The notes under the pieces: model-generated
Told to the model about the DNA's origin: nothing
The model's database searches: none
What the model saw: the letters and a program-made list of their open reading frames with translations, nothing else
Assembly: GCF_000425645.1 (NCBI RefSeq)
Contig: NZ_AUDV01000005.1
Location: 186,001 to 250,000, forward strand
Source of the DNA: Gaetbulibacter saemankumensis DSM 17032
Lineage (GTDB): Bacteria > Bacteroidota > Bacteroidia > Flavobacteriales > Flavobacteriaceae
Direction: 5' to 3'
Length of the DNA: 64,000 bases
Shown: positions 51,626-61,827 of the stretch, in pieces
Position numbering within the stretch: position 1 is the first letter of the stretch
Layout of the letters: the number at the start of each line of letters is the position of its first letter
Translations under genes and position numbers: made by a program

Positions 51626-51626
51626 T

Positions 51627-52706
51627 TTAATCTTTTGATATAATTTCACCATCTTCTTTTATTATTAAGGTTTTTTCTGAATAAGGACTTATTATTGAAA
51701 TATTAAATCCTGTTAAATGATTGTCTATTTTTGGCTTTAAAACTTGACCGTCTACTTTTATTACTTTCGATGTTAGATTCTCTATTGATTCTGACCATTT
51801 CTTATGACGACTATAATAGTCTTTTTGAACTTTATACAAATGATATAATGCGGCCTTTACTTTTTCATCTTGAGGAATCTTAAATACATCTTGACTCCCA
51901 ATCTTTTTTGATGAAAAATATACATAGCCCCAATTTTCCGGTTCATGCATATTCACAACGCCAATTGGTGACCACACCCAGTTATATTCTGGCAAGAATT
52001 TACCATTTGAATCTTTTTTACGCATATAACGTCCATTAACTAAGTCATGTTGCCAGTTTACGCGAGAAAAATTAACTCTCCAAAAAGTATCAACTGGTAG
52101 ATTATCCTGAAAATATGATGTTTTTAAAGCCGCAAAAGGAATGGCTATTTCTAACACCCAACCTGTATCGATATCATTCGAATTATTTAAAGTCCCCTCA
52201 ATCGCTACTGCAGATTGCAAGCCGGTAATGGTATAATCATTTAAAACAATAGAATCTTCCCGGTATGGCTTACTTAAAAATAAATCCCAAACTGTATTTA
52301 ATGCGTTTATTTCTAACTCGTAATAATTAAAAGTATCGTTATCTGGATCAATGAACACCTCAAAATCGTTATTATAATAAATTATGGTATCCCTCTGTTT
52401 TAAATCTGCCCACACATGAGGTTCCTCCATCCTAGCCAAGATATAGTAATATTGATCATCCCATAGCATTTTTACCTGCGTATCGTACTGAGGTTTTCTA
52501 TGGCCTTCAATATCCATAAATAAGCTCGTCCATTCCGCTTTATTCCAAGAGGTTTCAGAGTCATAGCCATCAATAACTATAGGTTCTAAAGTCTTATATG
52601 CTATGTATTGCTCAGGTGTTCTGTTCTGATTAAATTGTGCGTAGCCAACCGCATAAACGAAACTGAATACAACACACAACACCTTTATTTTAGATTGCCT
52701 TTTCAA
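51627..52706 (-). CDS. Exported CBM9-like carbohydrate-binding protein
   Basis: This 359-aa protein has a signal peptide (cleavage near GYAQF). The body is the CBM9-like sandwich: IVIDGYDSETSWNKAEWT, VKMLWDDQYYYILARMEEP, NDFEVFIDPDND, YYELEINALNTVWDL, GWVLEIAIPFAAL and WRVNFSRVNW. Such proteins occur beside glycosidase genes and are thought to bind glycans or sugar ends. A C-terminal tail of about 90 residues has no clear fold. Tight packing (1-nt gaps on both sides) ties it to the GH130 and GHL10 genes. Confidence 0.85.
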   Translation of the reverse strand: MKRQSKIKVLCVVFSFVYAVGYAQFNQNRTPEQYIAYKTLEPIVIDGYDSETSWNKAEWTSLFMDIEGHRKPQYDTQVKMLWDDQYYYILARMEEPHVWADLKQRDTIIYYNNDFEVFIDPDNDTFNYYELEINALNTVWDLFLSKPYREDSIVLNDYTITGLQSAVAIEGTLNNSNDIDTGWVLEIAIPFAALKTSYFQDNLPVDTFWRVNFSRVNWQHDLVNGRYMRKKDSNGKFLPEYNWVWSPIGVVNMHEPENWGYVYFSSKKIGSQDVFKIPQDEKVKAALYHLYKVQKDYYSRHKKWSESIENLTSKVIKVDGQVLKPKIDNHLTGFNISIISPYSEKTLIIKEDGEIISKD

Positions 52707-52707
52707 A

Positions 52708-53673
52708 TTATAAACTGTTATTTTTAGTAAATGCCACCACCTCGCTTAATTTTCCGAAAGCCATTGCCACTACAGTATCGGCAGCACCGTAATAAATAGC
52801 TAATTTATCTTCCTCATAATCATGTAATGCTGCACAAGGAAAAACCACATTAGGCACATCTCCCATGAGTTCGTAAGGTTCTGCCGGACCTAATAAATAG
52901 GGTTGCGTTCTGTATTTAACCTTATCTGGTTCATTTTCATCTAAAATAGCTGAACCCATGGCATATCTAAATCCATTACAGGTATTAATTACCCCATGAT
53001 ATATCATTAACCATCCTTCTTTTATTAGAATAGGTATGGGGCCCGCTCCTATTTTGGTACACTGCCATGCACTATCCTCAAATGGAGAAGCTTTCATTAC
53101 ACAACGATGCTCTCCCCAATATTTCATGTCTGGACTATAACTAATGTAAATATCACCAAATGGCGTATGCCCATTATCACTAGGACGACTTAACATGGCA
53201 TATTTACCATTTATTTTCTTTGGAAATAACACTCCATTTCTGTTAAAAGGTAAAAAGGCATTTTCACACTGAAAAAACTCCTTAAAATCGAAGGTATAAG
53301 CTATACCAATGGTTGGACCGTGATAACCATTGCACCAGGTTATCCAATATCTATCTTCGATAAATACAACTCTGGGGTCATACTTATAATCGGAATCTAT
53401 CATTTCGGTATTCCCAGATTTCATAACAATAGGGTTGTGATTAATATCCCAATGCACGCCATCTTTACTAAACCCAGCAAAAATATTCATTTGTATTGCT
53501 TTGTTATCACATCTAAATACTCCTGCAAAACCATCTTCAAAAGAAACTACAGCACTATTAAAAATACTGTTTGAATCAGGAATTGCATATCTATCAATAA
53601 TTGGATTATGAGAGTATCTCCAGATAATCTCATTACTATGCTCCGGTCTGTCTTGCCATGGAATATTAGCCAC
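52708..53673 (-). CDS. Cytoplasmic GH130 phosphorylase, mannosyl-GlcNAc type
   Basis: This 321-aa protein has no signal peptide and is cytoplasmic. The GH130 five-blade propeller is evident: [18 protein letters not shown], proton-donor aspartate D99 in [28 protein letters not shown] and AMGSAIL. It most resembles the subgroup that phosphorolyses beta-1,4-mannosyl-N-acetylglucosamine (N-glycan core) into mannose-1-phosphate and GlcNAc, rather than mannobiose phosphorylases. This subgroup call is from pattern only. It depends on the SSS symporter gene immediately upstream to bring the disaccharide in. Confidence 0.88.
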   Translation of the reverse strand: MANIPWQDRPEHSNEIIWRYSHNPIIDRYAIPDSNSIFNSAVVSFEDGFAGVFRCDNKAIQMNIFAGFSKDGVHWDINHNPIVMKSGNTEMIDSDYKYDPRVVFIEDRYWITWCNGYHGPTIGIAYTFDFKEFFQCENAFLPFNRNGVLFPKKINGKYAMLSRPSDNGHTPFGDIYISYSPDMKYWGEHRCVMKASPFEDSAWQCTKIGAGPIPILIKEGWLMIYHGVINTCNGFRYAMGSAILDENEPDKVKYRTQPYLLGPAEPYELMGDVPNVVFPCAALHDYEEDKLAIYYGAADTVVAMAFGKLSEVVAFTKNNSL

Positions 53674-53684
53674 TTTTTTATGAT

Positions 53685-55559
53685 TTAATCTGTTAGTTTA
53701 TTTACTTTATCTAACCATGTAAATTTTAAAACAATCGATGTAATTAAAAATACCGCTAAAGACACTAATGCTTTAGGGTAATCTCTAATTAAAAAGAAAA
53801 TTGGTAGAACAATCATACTTGATTGCCAAACTACTCCAATAATACAATTTATCATATCGCTTAAAAAGTCATTATTTCTTTCAATAGAATTATCTTCAGC
53901 TTTAAGTTTTAAATAAACAGGTTTCCACCATCCCCAAGGCCTTACATTAGTATAAAAAGATTTTAAAACAGCCTCTTCGGTTGGCTTGGTGAAAAAGGTC
54001 CCCAAAAAACTTCCCAATAATGAAAAACTAAAAATAATGGGAAACAAATATATTGCAGACATAGTTAATAAATCATCCAACAAAGAACCCGCTGGAAAAC
54101 TCCCTTTATTTTGATCTAAAATAAACTGTAATGTAGCAATTACCAATCCGGCAAGCATACCCCAAAAATACCCCCAACCATTAAATCGCCACCATACCCA
54201 TTTTAGAAAGTTAGCCGCTACATACCCCCCAAACAAAGAACTCGTAATCCACAAGGTTAATGAATTGATAGAATTACCAAAAAAACCCATTAAAACCCCA
54301 AGAAGCACAATTAAGAACGATGCTATGTGACTTGCTTTAATGTAATGCTTTGGAGATTCATTAGGTTTAAAATATTTTTTATAAATATCGTTAACAATAT
54401 ATGCAGGACCGGCATTAACAAAAGCTGAAAAAGTGGACATAAATGCTGCTAATAAACCAGCCAACAACAAGCCCTTAATACCTACGGGTACATGAAAATT
54501 AATGACTCTTGCCAAAATAAGCTCTAAATCTCCACCTGTTAAAGCTGCGTTGTTCATATCAGGCGCTAAAACTACAAGTGCAATAACCACAATTCCTCCA
54601 ATTAATAAATACCTTGGCATAAACAGAATTAAGTTGGTAAATCCCGACATGTAAGCTGCTTCTTTTACATTTTTCGTAGACAGAATTCGCTGTAAGTCGT
54701 AACTAGGTGTTGGTCCTGCTATACTTGCAAAAAATCCTTTAAATAATGACATCCCTACCAAAGAACCGAACATTTTATAACCTTCAGTATCTATTAAATT
54801 ATTAAAGGCCTTAAATTTAGAATCCCAATGCTGTTCTAATTCCCATCCAAACCAAATGGTTCTCCATTCATCTGAAATAATCGATGAAATTTCAACATCG
54901 GTAAAATATATTAGTGTATATCCTGCTATAAGTAAACCGGCTATAACCATAATACCATACTGTAATACTTCAGTGGCTACCACAGAAAACATACCCCCTT
55001 TAATAGTGTAAATAGTAGTTAGAATAATAATAATAAGCGCATAGGCTTGCTCTGAACTTAAAATTGGAATTCCTCGAAGAGAACATGTTAAATCCCACGG
55101 TAAAATAATAGTTAGAAATTTACCCACACCTTCAAAAAAATATGCTATAAAACCAATTGCAGAAACAATTGCAAAAACAGCTACGATTATATGTGATGCT
55201 TTACCGGACTTATCATTTCCAAAGCGTGTTAAAATCCATTCAGATCCAGTCATTACTTTAGAGCGACGAATCCATACGGCTAAAAACATCATAACAAAAA
55301 CCTGATTCCAAATAGGCCAAAGCCACATAAACAAAAAGCTTTTAACTCCATATAGAAACAAAATCCCAACCATCCAAGCGGTACCTGATACATCGAACAT
55401 TCCAGACCCATTACTTAGTCCTAAATAATACCATTTAATAGATTTTCCGCCAAGAAAATAGTGATCCAGCCCCTTTGATGCCTTTTTTGAAATCCAAACC
55501 CCAACTCCTACAGTAAGTAAAATGTAAAAGATAATAATACTAAAATCTATTATATTCAT
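53685..55559 (-). CDS. SSS-family sodium:solute symporter
   Basis: This 624-aa protein has about 13-14 membrane spans. The N-terminus [37 protein letters not shown] and the [14 protein letters not shown] segment fit the SSS (SLC5-like) fold. Members next to GH130 genes in Bacteroidota are presumed disaccharide or amino-sugar importers. The genes upstream (GH92, 4 nt) and downstream (GH130, 11 nt) are in the same operon, which points to Man-GlcNAc as cargo. Not demonstrated. Confidence 0.88.
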   Translation of the reverse strand: MNIIDFSIIIFYILLTVGVGVWISKKASKGLDHYFLGGKSIKWYYLGLSNGSGMFDVSGTAWMVGILFLYGVKSFLFMWLWPIWNQVFVMMFLAVWIRRSKVMTGSEWILTRFGNDKSGKASHIIVAVFAIVSAIGFIAYFFEGVGKFLTIILPWDLTCSLRGIPILSSEQAYALIIIILTTIYTIKGGMFSVVATEVLQYGIMVIAGLLIAGYTLIYFTDVEISSIISDEWRTIWFGWELEQHWDSKFKAFNNLIDTEGYKMFGSLVGMSLFKGFFASIAGPTPSYDLQRILSTKNVKEAAYMSGFTNLILFMPRYLLIGGIVVIALVVLAPDMNNAALTGGDLELILARVINFHVPVGIKGLLLAGLLAAFMSTFSAFVNAGPAYIVNDIYKKYFKPNESPKHYIKASHIASFLIVLLGVLMGFFGNSINSLTLWITSSLFGGYVAANFLKWVWWRFNGWGYFWGMLAGLVIATLQFILDQNKGSFPAGSLLDDLLTMSAIYLFPIIFSFSLLGSFLGTFFTKPTEEAVLKSFYTNVRPWGWWKPVYLKLKAEDNSIERNNDFLSDMINCIIGVVWQSSMIVLPIFFLIRDYPKALVSLAVFLITSIVLKFTWLDKVNKLTD

Positions 55560-55563
55560 CCTT

Positions 55564-57804
55564 CTAATTTTTTACTCCCCAACTTTTATTTGGTTTTGGC
55601 CCCATAACAAAATGAAGTCTCCCTCCTTTTAGAATAGTTTTATGACTTATAGAAGTCTTATCAAAGGATACTCCATTTAAGGTCGCTGATTGTATATATA
55701 TATTTTGATCTGAAACATTTTCAGCCTCAATAATAAATGTTTTTTCTCCTTCTAAGGTCAAAGTTGTTTTTTCAAATAAAGGACTTCCTATTTCATAATC
55801 ACCAGAAACCGGATTCATTGGATACAAACCTATAGAACTAAATACATACCACGCCGACATTTGTCCGCAATCTTCATTTCCACTTAAACCATTTGGAGTT
55901 GTATTATATTGCGTATCTAAAATATGCCGCACCCAATACTGCGTTCTCCAAGGTTGATTCGCTTTATTAAACATATAGGCAATATGATGACTAGGCTCAT
56001 TACCATGCGCATACTGCCCTATTAAACCAGAAATATCTGCAGAAGTATATGTCCCCGTAATTTCCGAGCTTTCTGTAAATAGTTGTTCCAATCGTGAGGC
56101 AAAAATTTCACTATCGCCATGCAAGGAAATAACATCTTCAACGGCATGAGGCACAAACCAGCTGTGTTGCCATGCATTTCCTTCAGTGTAATCGGTATTT
56201 ACTCTATGATTGGAATATTTAGGATCGAACGGTTCCCTCCATGATTGACCGTCTTCAAATTTACCACGCATAAAACCTGTTTTTGGATCGAATATTTTAC
56301 GATAGGCTTTAGAACGTTTCAAGAAGTAATTGTAATCCTCAGTTTCCCCAAGAGCCTTGGCCATTTGAGCAACACACCAATCGTCAAAGGCATATTCTAA
56401 AGTAATAGTTACACTTTCATCTATTAAATTATAAGGAATGTAACCATATTTCTTATAAAAATTTAAACCGCGTTCATCTTGCATCATGGTTGTTTTCATG
56501 GCTTCATAAGCTTTTTCTGCATCAAATCCTTTAATGCCCTTTAAATAGGCATCAACAATAACAGGAATGGAGTGATATCCTGTCATTGTATTGGTTTCAT
56601 TTGCATAAAGTGTCCAAACAGGTAAGATATTTTTAGTTTCATAATAAGTTAACATCGAATTGATTATATCGGAAGTAATATTTGGCGTAAGTAACGTTAA
56701 TAAAGGGTTTTCTGCTCTAAACGTATCCCAAAGAGACAAAGTAGAATACACCGTATAATTTTGACTTGTCATGATACTATCTTTTTCCTTACGGAATTCA
56801 CCATTTTTATCGCTATATACAACAGGCGCCAAATGGGTATGATATAACGCCGAATAAAAAATTGTTTTAAGGGAATCAATAGGTGTTTCTACTTTAATTT
56901 TATTTAATGCTTTATTCCAAGTATAATCTGCATTTTCCTTTACCTTTTCAAATTCATATTTGGCATCTAAATTATCCTTAGCATTAGCTATGCTAACGGA
57001 AGACAAAGCAACTTTTAACTGTAATTCATTTGAATCTACTGAATTAAAAAACAATTGAGAAACTACCTTTTCAGCTTCCGCATTATCACCTTTGACCAAC
57101 TTACCGCTGATAGCCAAAGTATACTCATTTATCGGTTTAGAAAATTTTGCTACAAAAAATACTTTTTGATTTTTTGCCCAACCTGTACTAAAACGATAAC
57201 CACTTACAGTAAATTCATCTTCAATTGTAATGGAACTCATTACTGTTTTATCCCAATTAATTGCAAAACCTAGATCAATAACAACAGATTGTTCTCCCGG
57301 ATTTGAATAGGTATATTTATGATAAGCCGTACGTTGAGATGAGGTTAATTCTACATTTATTTCAGGTGTTTCTAAATAAACTTGATAATAACCTGGAGTG
57401 GCATTTTCATTAGAATGACTATAAATAGATTTATAGGGTATCGAATCTCTGTTTAATGTAGATATGGTTAAATCAATCTTTTTATCGATTGGCATTAATA
57501 TAATATCAGCTAAATCTCCGATACCCGTTCCACTTAAACTTAAATGACTAAAGCCTACAGCTATTGAATCTGAATAATGATAACCAGAGCACCAATCCCA
57601 TCCCGATATTCCATTTACAGGACTTACCTGTAACATCCCAAAAGGAACAGTAGCACCGGGATAGGTATGTCCATGCCCACCTGTTCCTATAAATGGATCT
57701 ACTTTTTGAGTTAAATTTTTATTTGATAATGTATTATTATTAACATTGTCCTCGCAACTCATAAACAAAACTAATAATAAAGTTAGTAACGAAATGTTTT
57801 TCAT
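55564..57804 (-). CDS. Lipoprotein GH92 alpha-mannosidase, operon leader
   Basis: This 746-aa protein has a lipobox (LFMSC, Cys16). GH92 blocks are complete: KVDPFIGTGGHGHTYPGATVP, GFSHLSLSGTGIGDLADIIL, SLWDTFRAENPLL, EGNAWQHSWFV, HGNEPSHHIAYMF and GNEDCGQMSAWYVF. It is the first gene of a seven-gene minus-strand operon (GH92, SSS, GH130, CBM9-like, GHL10-like, FucP-like, GH92). It would start removal of alpha-mannose from a glycan before import of the core disaccharide. Its promoter lies in the 497-nt divergent region shared with the NEW3/ABC genes. Confidence 0.95.
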   Translation of the reverse strand: MKNISLLTLLLVLFMSCEDNVNNNTLSNKNLTQKVDPFIGTGGHGHTYPGATVPFGMLQVSPVNGISGWDWCSGYHYSDSIAVGFSHLSLSGTGIGDLADIILMPIDKKIDLTISTLNRDSIPYKSIYSHSNENATPGYYQVYLETPEINVELTSSQRTAYHKYTYSNPGEQSVVIDLGFAINWDKTVMSSITIEDEFTVSGYRFSTGWAKNQKVFFVAKFSKPINEYTLAISGKLVKGDNAEAEKVVSQLFFNSVDSNELQLKVALSSVSIANAKDNLDAKYEFEKVKENADYTWNKALNKIKVETPIDSLKTIFYSALYHTHLAPVVYSDKNGEFRKEKDSIMTSQNYTVYSTLSLWDTFRAENPLLTLLTPNITSDIINSMLTYYETKNILPVWTLYANETNTMTGYHSIPVIVDAYLKGIKGFDAEKAYEAMKTTMMQDERGLNFYKKYGYIPYNLIDESVTITLEYAFDDWCVAQMAKALGETEDYNYFLKRSKAYRKIFDPKTGFMRGKFEDGQSWREPFDPKYSNHRVNTDYTEGNAWQHSWFVPHAVEDVISLHGDSEIFASRLEQLFTESSEITGTYTSADISGLIGQYAHGNEPSHHIAYMFNKANQPWRTQYWVRHILDTQYNTTPNGLSGNEDCGQMSAWYVFSSIGLYPMNPVSGDYEIGSPLFEKTTLTLEGEKTFIIEAENVSDQNIYIQSATLNGVSFDKTSISHKTILKGGRLHFVMGPKPNKSWGVKN

Positions 57805-58301
57805 AATTAAACCTAAATAGATTTAATAACAAGGTTCGATATTTTTTTAAGATTTAAAAGTATTTTAGACAGACAACACTTTTTCAGACCTGAACACCAA
57901 AAAAATAAAATTATATATATAAATGGACGTTAATCGAAATAAGACATGTATAACCTTAATCTAGTCGCGTAGTCATTCAACTATTTGTCCAGTTTTTTGT
58001 TGCAAGTCCAAAGTTTTAAAAAATACGACTTACAGCAAATCATCTATTGAAAAAAACAAACCGAACTTATTATTTTATTCAAAACACAAACAAACCACTA
58101 AAACCCTTGCTTTAAAAGTCTTTAAAAAATAAAATAGCAGAAATCAGATTGTTAAAATTTTCATAAATTCATTTTCGCTTTTTTATATTTTTTTCTCAAA
58201 TATTAATTTCATGCGCTAAATAAAAATAGCCTGTATAAAGCATTTTATAATTAATAGATTAATCAATTTCATTTTTTAATAATAATTATTTTGTTTTTGT
58301 T
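57805..58301. other. Divergent promoter region
   Basis: AT-rich 497 nt between the GH92 operon and the ABC operon. It contains two related elements, GTCCAGTTTTTT at about 57988 and GTCCAAAGTTTT at about 58006, 18 nt apart, which may be a direct-repeat operator. Neither gene's -7 box is clear. No RNA or gene remnant is seen. Confidence 0.4.
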
Positions 58302-59171
58302 ATGTTATTCAATTATTTATCTAAACGAAACACTTCTAAGTGTTTCTTCGCATCAATCACATTTCTTTTTTTCATTATTTCTGGAATCTTTTCAACCTTA
58401 AATGCCCAAAAACAGTCATTAAAGGATGAAGATTTAAAATCTACTTTCTCGGCCGATTTAATTAATATTGAAACTTCAGTCGATCAGGTGTTTCGCTATA
58501 CTACAACACTACAAAATAACGCAACTGAAGATCAAATTTATCAACTAACCGCTAAGGTTCCTGAAGGTTGGAAAGCGATTTTTAAAGCTAAAGGAAAACA
58601 AGTCACTTCCATTAAGATCGATCGTGGTAAGAAAGAAATCATTAATTTAGAATTCTACCCATCTCATAAAGCCAAACCGGAGAAATATAAAGTTCCTGTG
58701 CTTGCTGAATCACAGAAAGAATCTCTAAATTTAAATTTAGAGGCTGTTGTAAGTGGCGCATATGAATTAAAAATAAGCACACCTACAGGTAGATTGAGTG
58801 ATAAAATTACTGAAGGAGAAAACAAAGAAATCCAATTAAACGTTAAAAATACCGGTTCTTTGAGCTTAACCGATATTGAACTGAATAGCAAAACGCCTCC
58901 TAAATGGAGTGTTTCTTACAAACCTTCAAAAATTGATAGGCTTTCTCCCGGAGAAACAGAAACTATTACAGCTATTTTAACCGTACCAGACAAAACTATT
59001 GCTGGTGATTACATGACCACGTTTACAGCAAAAAATGCGAATACAAAAGATCAAGCTGTATTTAGAATTTCAGTAGTTACCTCTTTGGCTTCAGGATTAC
59101 TGGGTGCTATCATTATAGTAATAGCCATTATGGTAGTTTATGCTCTAATTCGTAAATACGGAAGAAGATAA
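58302..59171 (+). CDS. NEW3-domain membrane protein, ABC-transporter partner
   Basis: This 289-aa protein has a signal or anchor sequence (about residues 16-36). Two NPCBM-associated NEW3-like Ig domains follow (LQNNATEDQIYQLTAKVPEG, then VKNTGSLSLTDIELNSKTP with SPGETETITAILTVP). A single C-terminal span (LLGAIIIVIAIMVVYALI) ends in a basic tail. Such proteins are encoded with ABC-2 exporters and probably act as their extracytoplasmic subunit. The substrate is unknown. It is the first gene of a three-gene unit, with 6- and 9-nt spacers. Confidence 0.85.
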   Translation: MLFNYLSKRNTSKCFFASITFLFFIISGIFSTLNAQKQSLKDEDLKSTFSADLINIETSVDQVFRYTTTLQNNATEDQIYQLTAKVPEGWKAIFKAKGKQVTSIKIDRGKKEIINLEFYPSHKAKPEKYKVPVLAESQKESLNLNLEAVVSGAYELKISTPTGRLSDKITEGENKEIQLNVKNTGSLSLTDIELNSKTPPKWSVSYKPSKIDRLSPGETETITAILTVPDKTIAGDYMTTFTAKNANTKDQAVFRISVVTSLASGLLGAIIIVIAIMVVYALIRKYGRR

Positions 59172-59177
59172 TAGGCT

Positions 59178-60134
59178 ATGAAAACATCAATTATAGAACT
59201 CCAAGGGCTCACAAAACGCTATGGTTCTATTAATGTAGTAGATCATTTAAACCTCAGTATTCATAAAGGGGAAATTTTTGGTTTACTAGGACCCAATGGC
59301 GCCGGAAAAACAACGACTATTCTAATGATGTTAGGGCTTATTGAACCTACCTCTGGATTCGCAAAGGTTTGTGGATACAACTCAACATCTAGCCCTATAG
59401 ATATTAAAAGCAAAGTCGGTTATATGCCGGATAGTGTCGGTTTTTATGATACTATGACCGGGCTTGAAAACTTAATGTATATAGCGCAACTAAATGGGCT
59501 TTCTAGATTAGAAGCAGAAAAATCTGCTATTAAGGTCATGAAAATGGTAGGTTTAGAAAATGACCTCAATACCAAAACAGGAGCATATTCAAGAGGTATG
59601 AAACAACGCTTGGGTTTGGCAGATGTTTTAATTAAAGAACCTGAAGTAATTATCATGGATGAACCCACACTTGGAATAGACCCTAGTGGCGTTAAAGATT
59701 TTCTAAAACTGATTAAAACACTAAGTCGTCAGCACGGGCTTACCGTTTTACTATCATCCCATCATTTAAATCAGGTTCAAAAAATATGTGACCGCGTAGG
59801 GATTTTTGTTAAAGGAAAATTATTAGCTCAAGGAAATATTGAGCAATTATCGGAACAACTTTTTTCTCAAACATCACATCAAGTAAGCATTACCTTGAAC
59901 GAACCTATTTCATTAACACAGAAAGATGAGGAAGAACTCATGCAATTAGCAAGTGTAGAAAATATAGCTAAAGAAGGTAATCAACTTCACATTAACTGTA
60001 ATAAGATCTTAACACCTGACATTGTGAGGTTTATGGTTGAAAAAAACTATAACATTTTTGGCGTACATCAAAAGACCTATGGATTGGAAGATATCTATCA
60101 AAAATATTTTGAAAACCAACACCTAAACGTATAA
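59178..60134 (+). CDS. ABC transporter ATPase (ABC-2 exporter)
   Basis: This 318-aa protein has a single ABC domain: Walker A GPNGAGKTTT (about residues 36-45), signature YSRGMKQRLGLAD, Walker B VIIMDEPTLGIDP and H-loop SSHHL. The C-terminal extension of about 90 residues is typical of NatA/NosF-type exporter subunits. It pairs with the permease encoded 9 nt downstream. The cargo is not predictable. Confidence 0.95.
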   Translation: MKTSIIELQGLTKRYGSINVVDHLNLSIHKGEIFGLLGPNGAGKTTTILMMLGLIEPTSGFAKVCGYNSTSSPIDIKSKVGYMPDSVGFYDTMTGLENLMYIAQLNGLSRLEAEKSAIKVMKMVGLENDLNTKTGAYSRGMKQRLGLADVLIKEPEVIIMDEPTLGIDPSGVKDFLKLIKTLSRQHGLTVLLSSHHLNQVQKICDRVGIFVKGKLLAQGNIEQLSEQLFSQTSHQVSITLNEPISLTQKDEEELMQLASVENIAKEGNQLHINCNKILTPDIVRFMVEKNYNIFGVHQKTYGLEDIYQKYFENQHLNV

Positions 60135-60143
60135 CAAAGAATC

Positions 60144-61127
60144 ATGGAAATATCTTATACTGATTTCTCTATCATAAAATCATCAAACAAGAATGTTCCC
60201 TTTTGGGCCATGGTTAGAAAAGAGATTTCTGACCATATTAGAAGCTGGCAATTTATTATTCTCTTAATGATTATTGCCCTGACATTCTTTGCGTCTATGT
60301 ATGTGGCAATAAGTAATCTGAATTCAGCAGTTTCTAATACTAATGATCCCGACCATTTATTGATTTATCTTAAACTATTGACTATTACCGATGGTACTTT
60401 ACCTCCTTTTCATGTATTCATTAGTTTTTTAGGACCATTATTAGGTATAAGTCTCGGGTTTAATGCTATAAATTCAGAACAGCAAAACAGTACACTAATT
60501 AGAGTAATGGCGCAACCCATTTACAGAGATAACCTTCTATTATCTAAGTTTATTAGTGTCACTATTCTAATAAGTACTATGTTTTTAACTTTAGCTCTTC
60601 TCATGATTGGTGCAGGCTTACTCATCACGGGAGTTCCAATTGAATTGGAAGAAGTTTTAAGAATAGTTAGTTATATTATAATATGTGTGTTTTATGTTGG
60701 ATTCTGGTTTAGTTTATCTATTATATTCTCGATTAGATTTAAACAAGCGGCCACAGCGGCCATAGCATCAATAGGACTTTGGCTATTCTTTACCATTTTT
60801 CACAGCATGATCCTCAATGTGATTTCTAAGATAATAATTCCAAAATCAATCCTGTTTTCTTCTAGTAGATATTCTTGGATTGAAACGTTATTTCATATGG
60901 CGCCAAATCAATTATATACCGATGCTACCACGACTCTCTTAATGCCTAAAATTAGAAGTCTTGGACCTATGAGTATGGAACAAATGGCTGGGGCTATTCC
61001 TAATTCATTACCAATTCGAGACAGCCTTTTAATTGTATGGCCACAAGTTAGTGGATTGATTTCTGCAACCATTGTTTGTTTTGCCCTAGCCTATTATCTA
61101 TTTATGAGAAAAGAAATAAAATGTTAA
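60144..61127 (+). CDS. ABC-2 type transporter permease
   Basis: This 327-aa protein has about six membrane spans. The amphipathic start (WAMVRKEISDHIRSWQFII) and the motif LGISLGFNAINSEQQNSTL match the NosY-like ABC-2 permease family, which forms the membrane part of exporters. It ends the operon. The 61128-61276 stretch after it holds no strong terminator and no gene. Confidence 0.92.
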   Translation: MEISYTDFSIIKSSNKNVPFWAMVRKEISDHIRSWQFIILLMIIALTFFASMYVAISNLNSAVSNTNDPDHLLIYLKLLTITDGTLPPFHVFISFLGPLLGISLGFNAINSEQQNSTLIRVMAQPIYRDNLLLSKFISVTILISTMFLTLALLMIGAGLLITGVPIELEEVLRIVSYIIICVFYVGFWFSLSIIFSIRFKQAATAAIASIGLWLFFTIFHSMILNVISKIIIPKSILFSSSRYSWIETLFHMAPNQLYTDATTTLLMPKIRSLGPMSMEQMAGAIPNSLPIRDSLLIVWPQVSGLISATIVCFALAYYLFMRKEIKC

Positions 61128-61276
61128 TTATTCCTCAATAATAACATAAGCTATAAAATCAAAAGGGAAATGTTTTTATTTTAAAAAATATTCTTAGCAA
61201 CATCGGACTAATCTCGGACTTTGTTAAAACAAAAAAACCAACCAACTGACAAACAGTTAATTGGGAATTATTTTTG

Positions 61277-61321
61277 TGATCGCGACAGGATACGAACCTG
61301 TGACCGTCTGCTTAGAAGGCA
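61277..61321. repeat. 45-bp copy of the tRNA-Arg 3' half (att-like)
   Basis: This stretch matches 61518-61562, the 3' half of the tRNA gene including the anticodon, with one mismatch, and in the same orientation. The 5' half is absent. Such truncated tRNA ends are typical of attachment sites left by site-specific integration of mobile elements. Confidence 0.85.
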
Positions 61322-61438
61322 TAAATTTTAAACAATCCTTCATAATAACACCACAAAACAAAACCCCTTAAAAACCTTATAAACAATTACTTTATGTTGA
61401 TAAGTCATAATTTTATTTACTGTTTACTTTATGATATT

Positions 61439-61471
61439 GTGTTACATTTGTGTTACAAATGTGTTACAAAA
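61439..61471. repeat. Three 11-bp direct repeats, GTGTTACAwwT
   Basis: GTGTTACATTT, GTGTTACAAAT and GTGTTACAAAA follow each other with an exact 11-bp period, midway between the truncated and full tRNA copies. They resemble arm-type binding sites of tyrosine integrases or iterons. No integrase gene lies in the window. Confidence 0.75.
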
Positions 61472-61476
61472 ACTTA

Positions 61477-61509
61477 AAAAGCACCTACATAAAATATGTA
61501 AGTGCTTTA
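61477..61509 (-). terminator. tRNA-Arg terminator
   Basis: A hairpin with arms AAAGCACTTACAT and ATGTAGGTGCTTT (one wobble) is read leftwards just after the tRNA 3' end and followed by T-rich sequence. It fits the tRNA's transcription direction. Confidence 0.7.
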
Positions 61510-61517
61510 TTTTTAAG

Positions 61518-61591
61518 TGATCGCGACAGGATTCGAACCTGTGACCGTCTGCTTAGAAGGCAGATGCTCTATCCAGCTGAGCTACGCGACC
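61518..61591 (-). tRNA. tRNA-Arg (anticodon TCT)
   Basis: The 74-nt sequence folds as a cloverleaf. The acceptor stem GGTCGCG pairs with CGCGATC, the D arm is GCTCAGCTGGATAGAGC, and the anticodon stem is TCTGC/GCAGA with loop CTTCTAA. The T arm is GACAGG/CCTGTC-like with TTCGAAT. The discriminator base is A and CCA is not encoded. The 3' half is duplicated about 240 nt away. Confidence 0.96.
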
Positions 61592-61827
61592 TAACCATAT
61601 TGAAAATCACTTTTGATTTCCGGTGTGCAAATATATAACTAACATCCATTCTGACAAAAATAATTATTGATATTTTTTACAACATTTTAAAATTATTTTC
61701 CCCACCAATCTTAGTGTGTAAAGAAGGAGTTATTAATGAGTCACTTAAATAAACATTACAAAATTCCAACTTCAAACTTTATTAATTAAAAAATTAGTCA
61801 ATATCTTTATATTTTAAAAAATGGTCC

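Noticed and set aside
61450-61638. 62-aa plus-strand frame containing RDRIRTCDRLLRRQMLYPAE
   Set aside because: It reads antisense through the tRNA-Arg gene; such conserved frames are a common artefact of tRNA complements.
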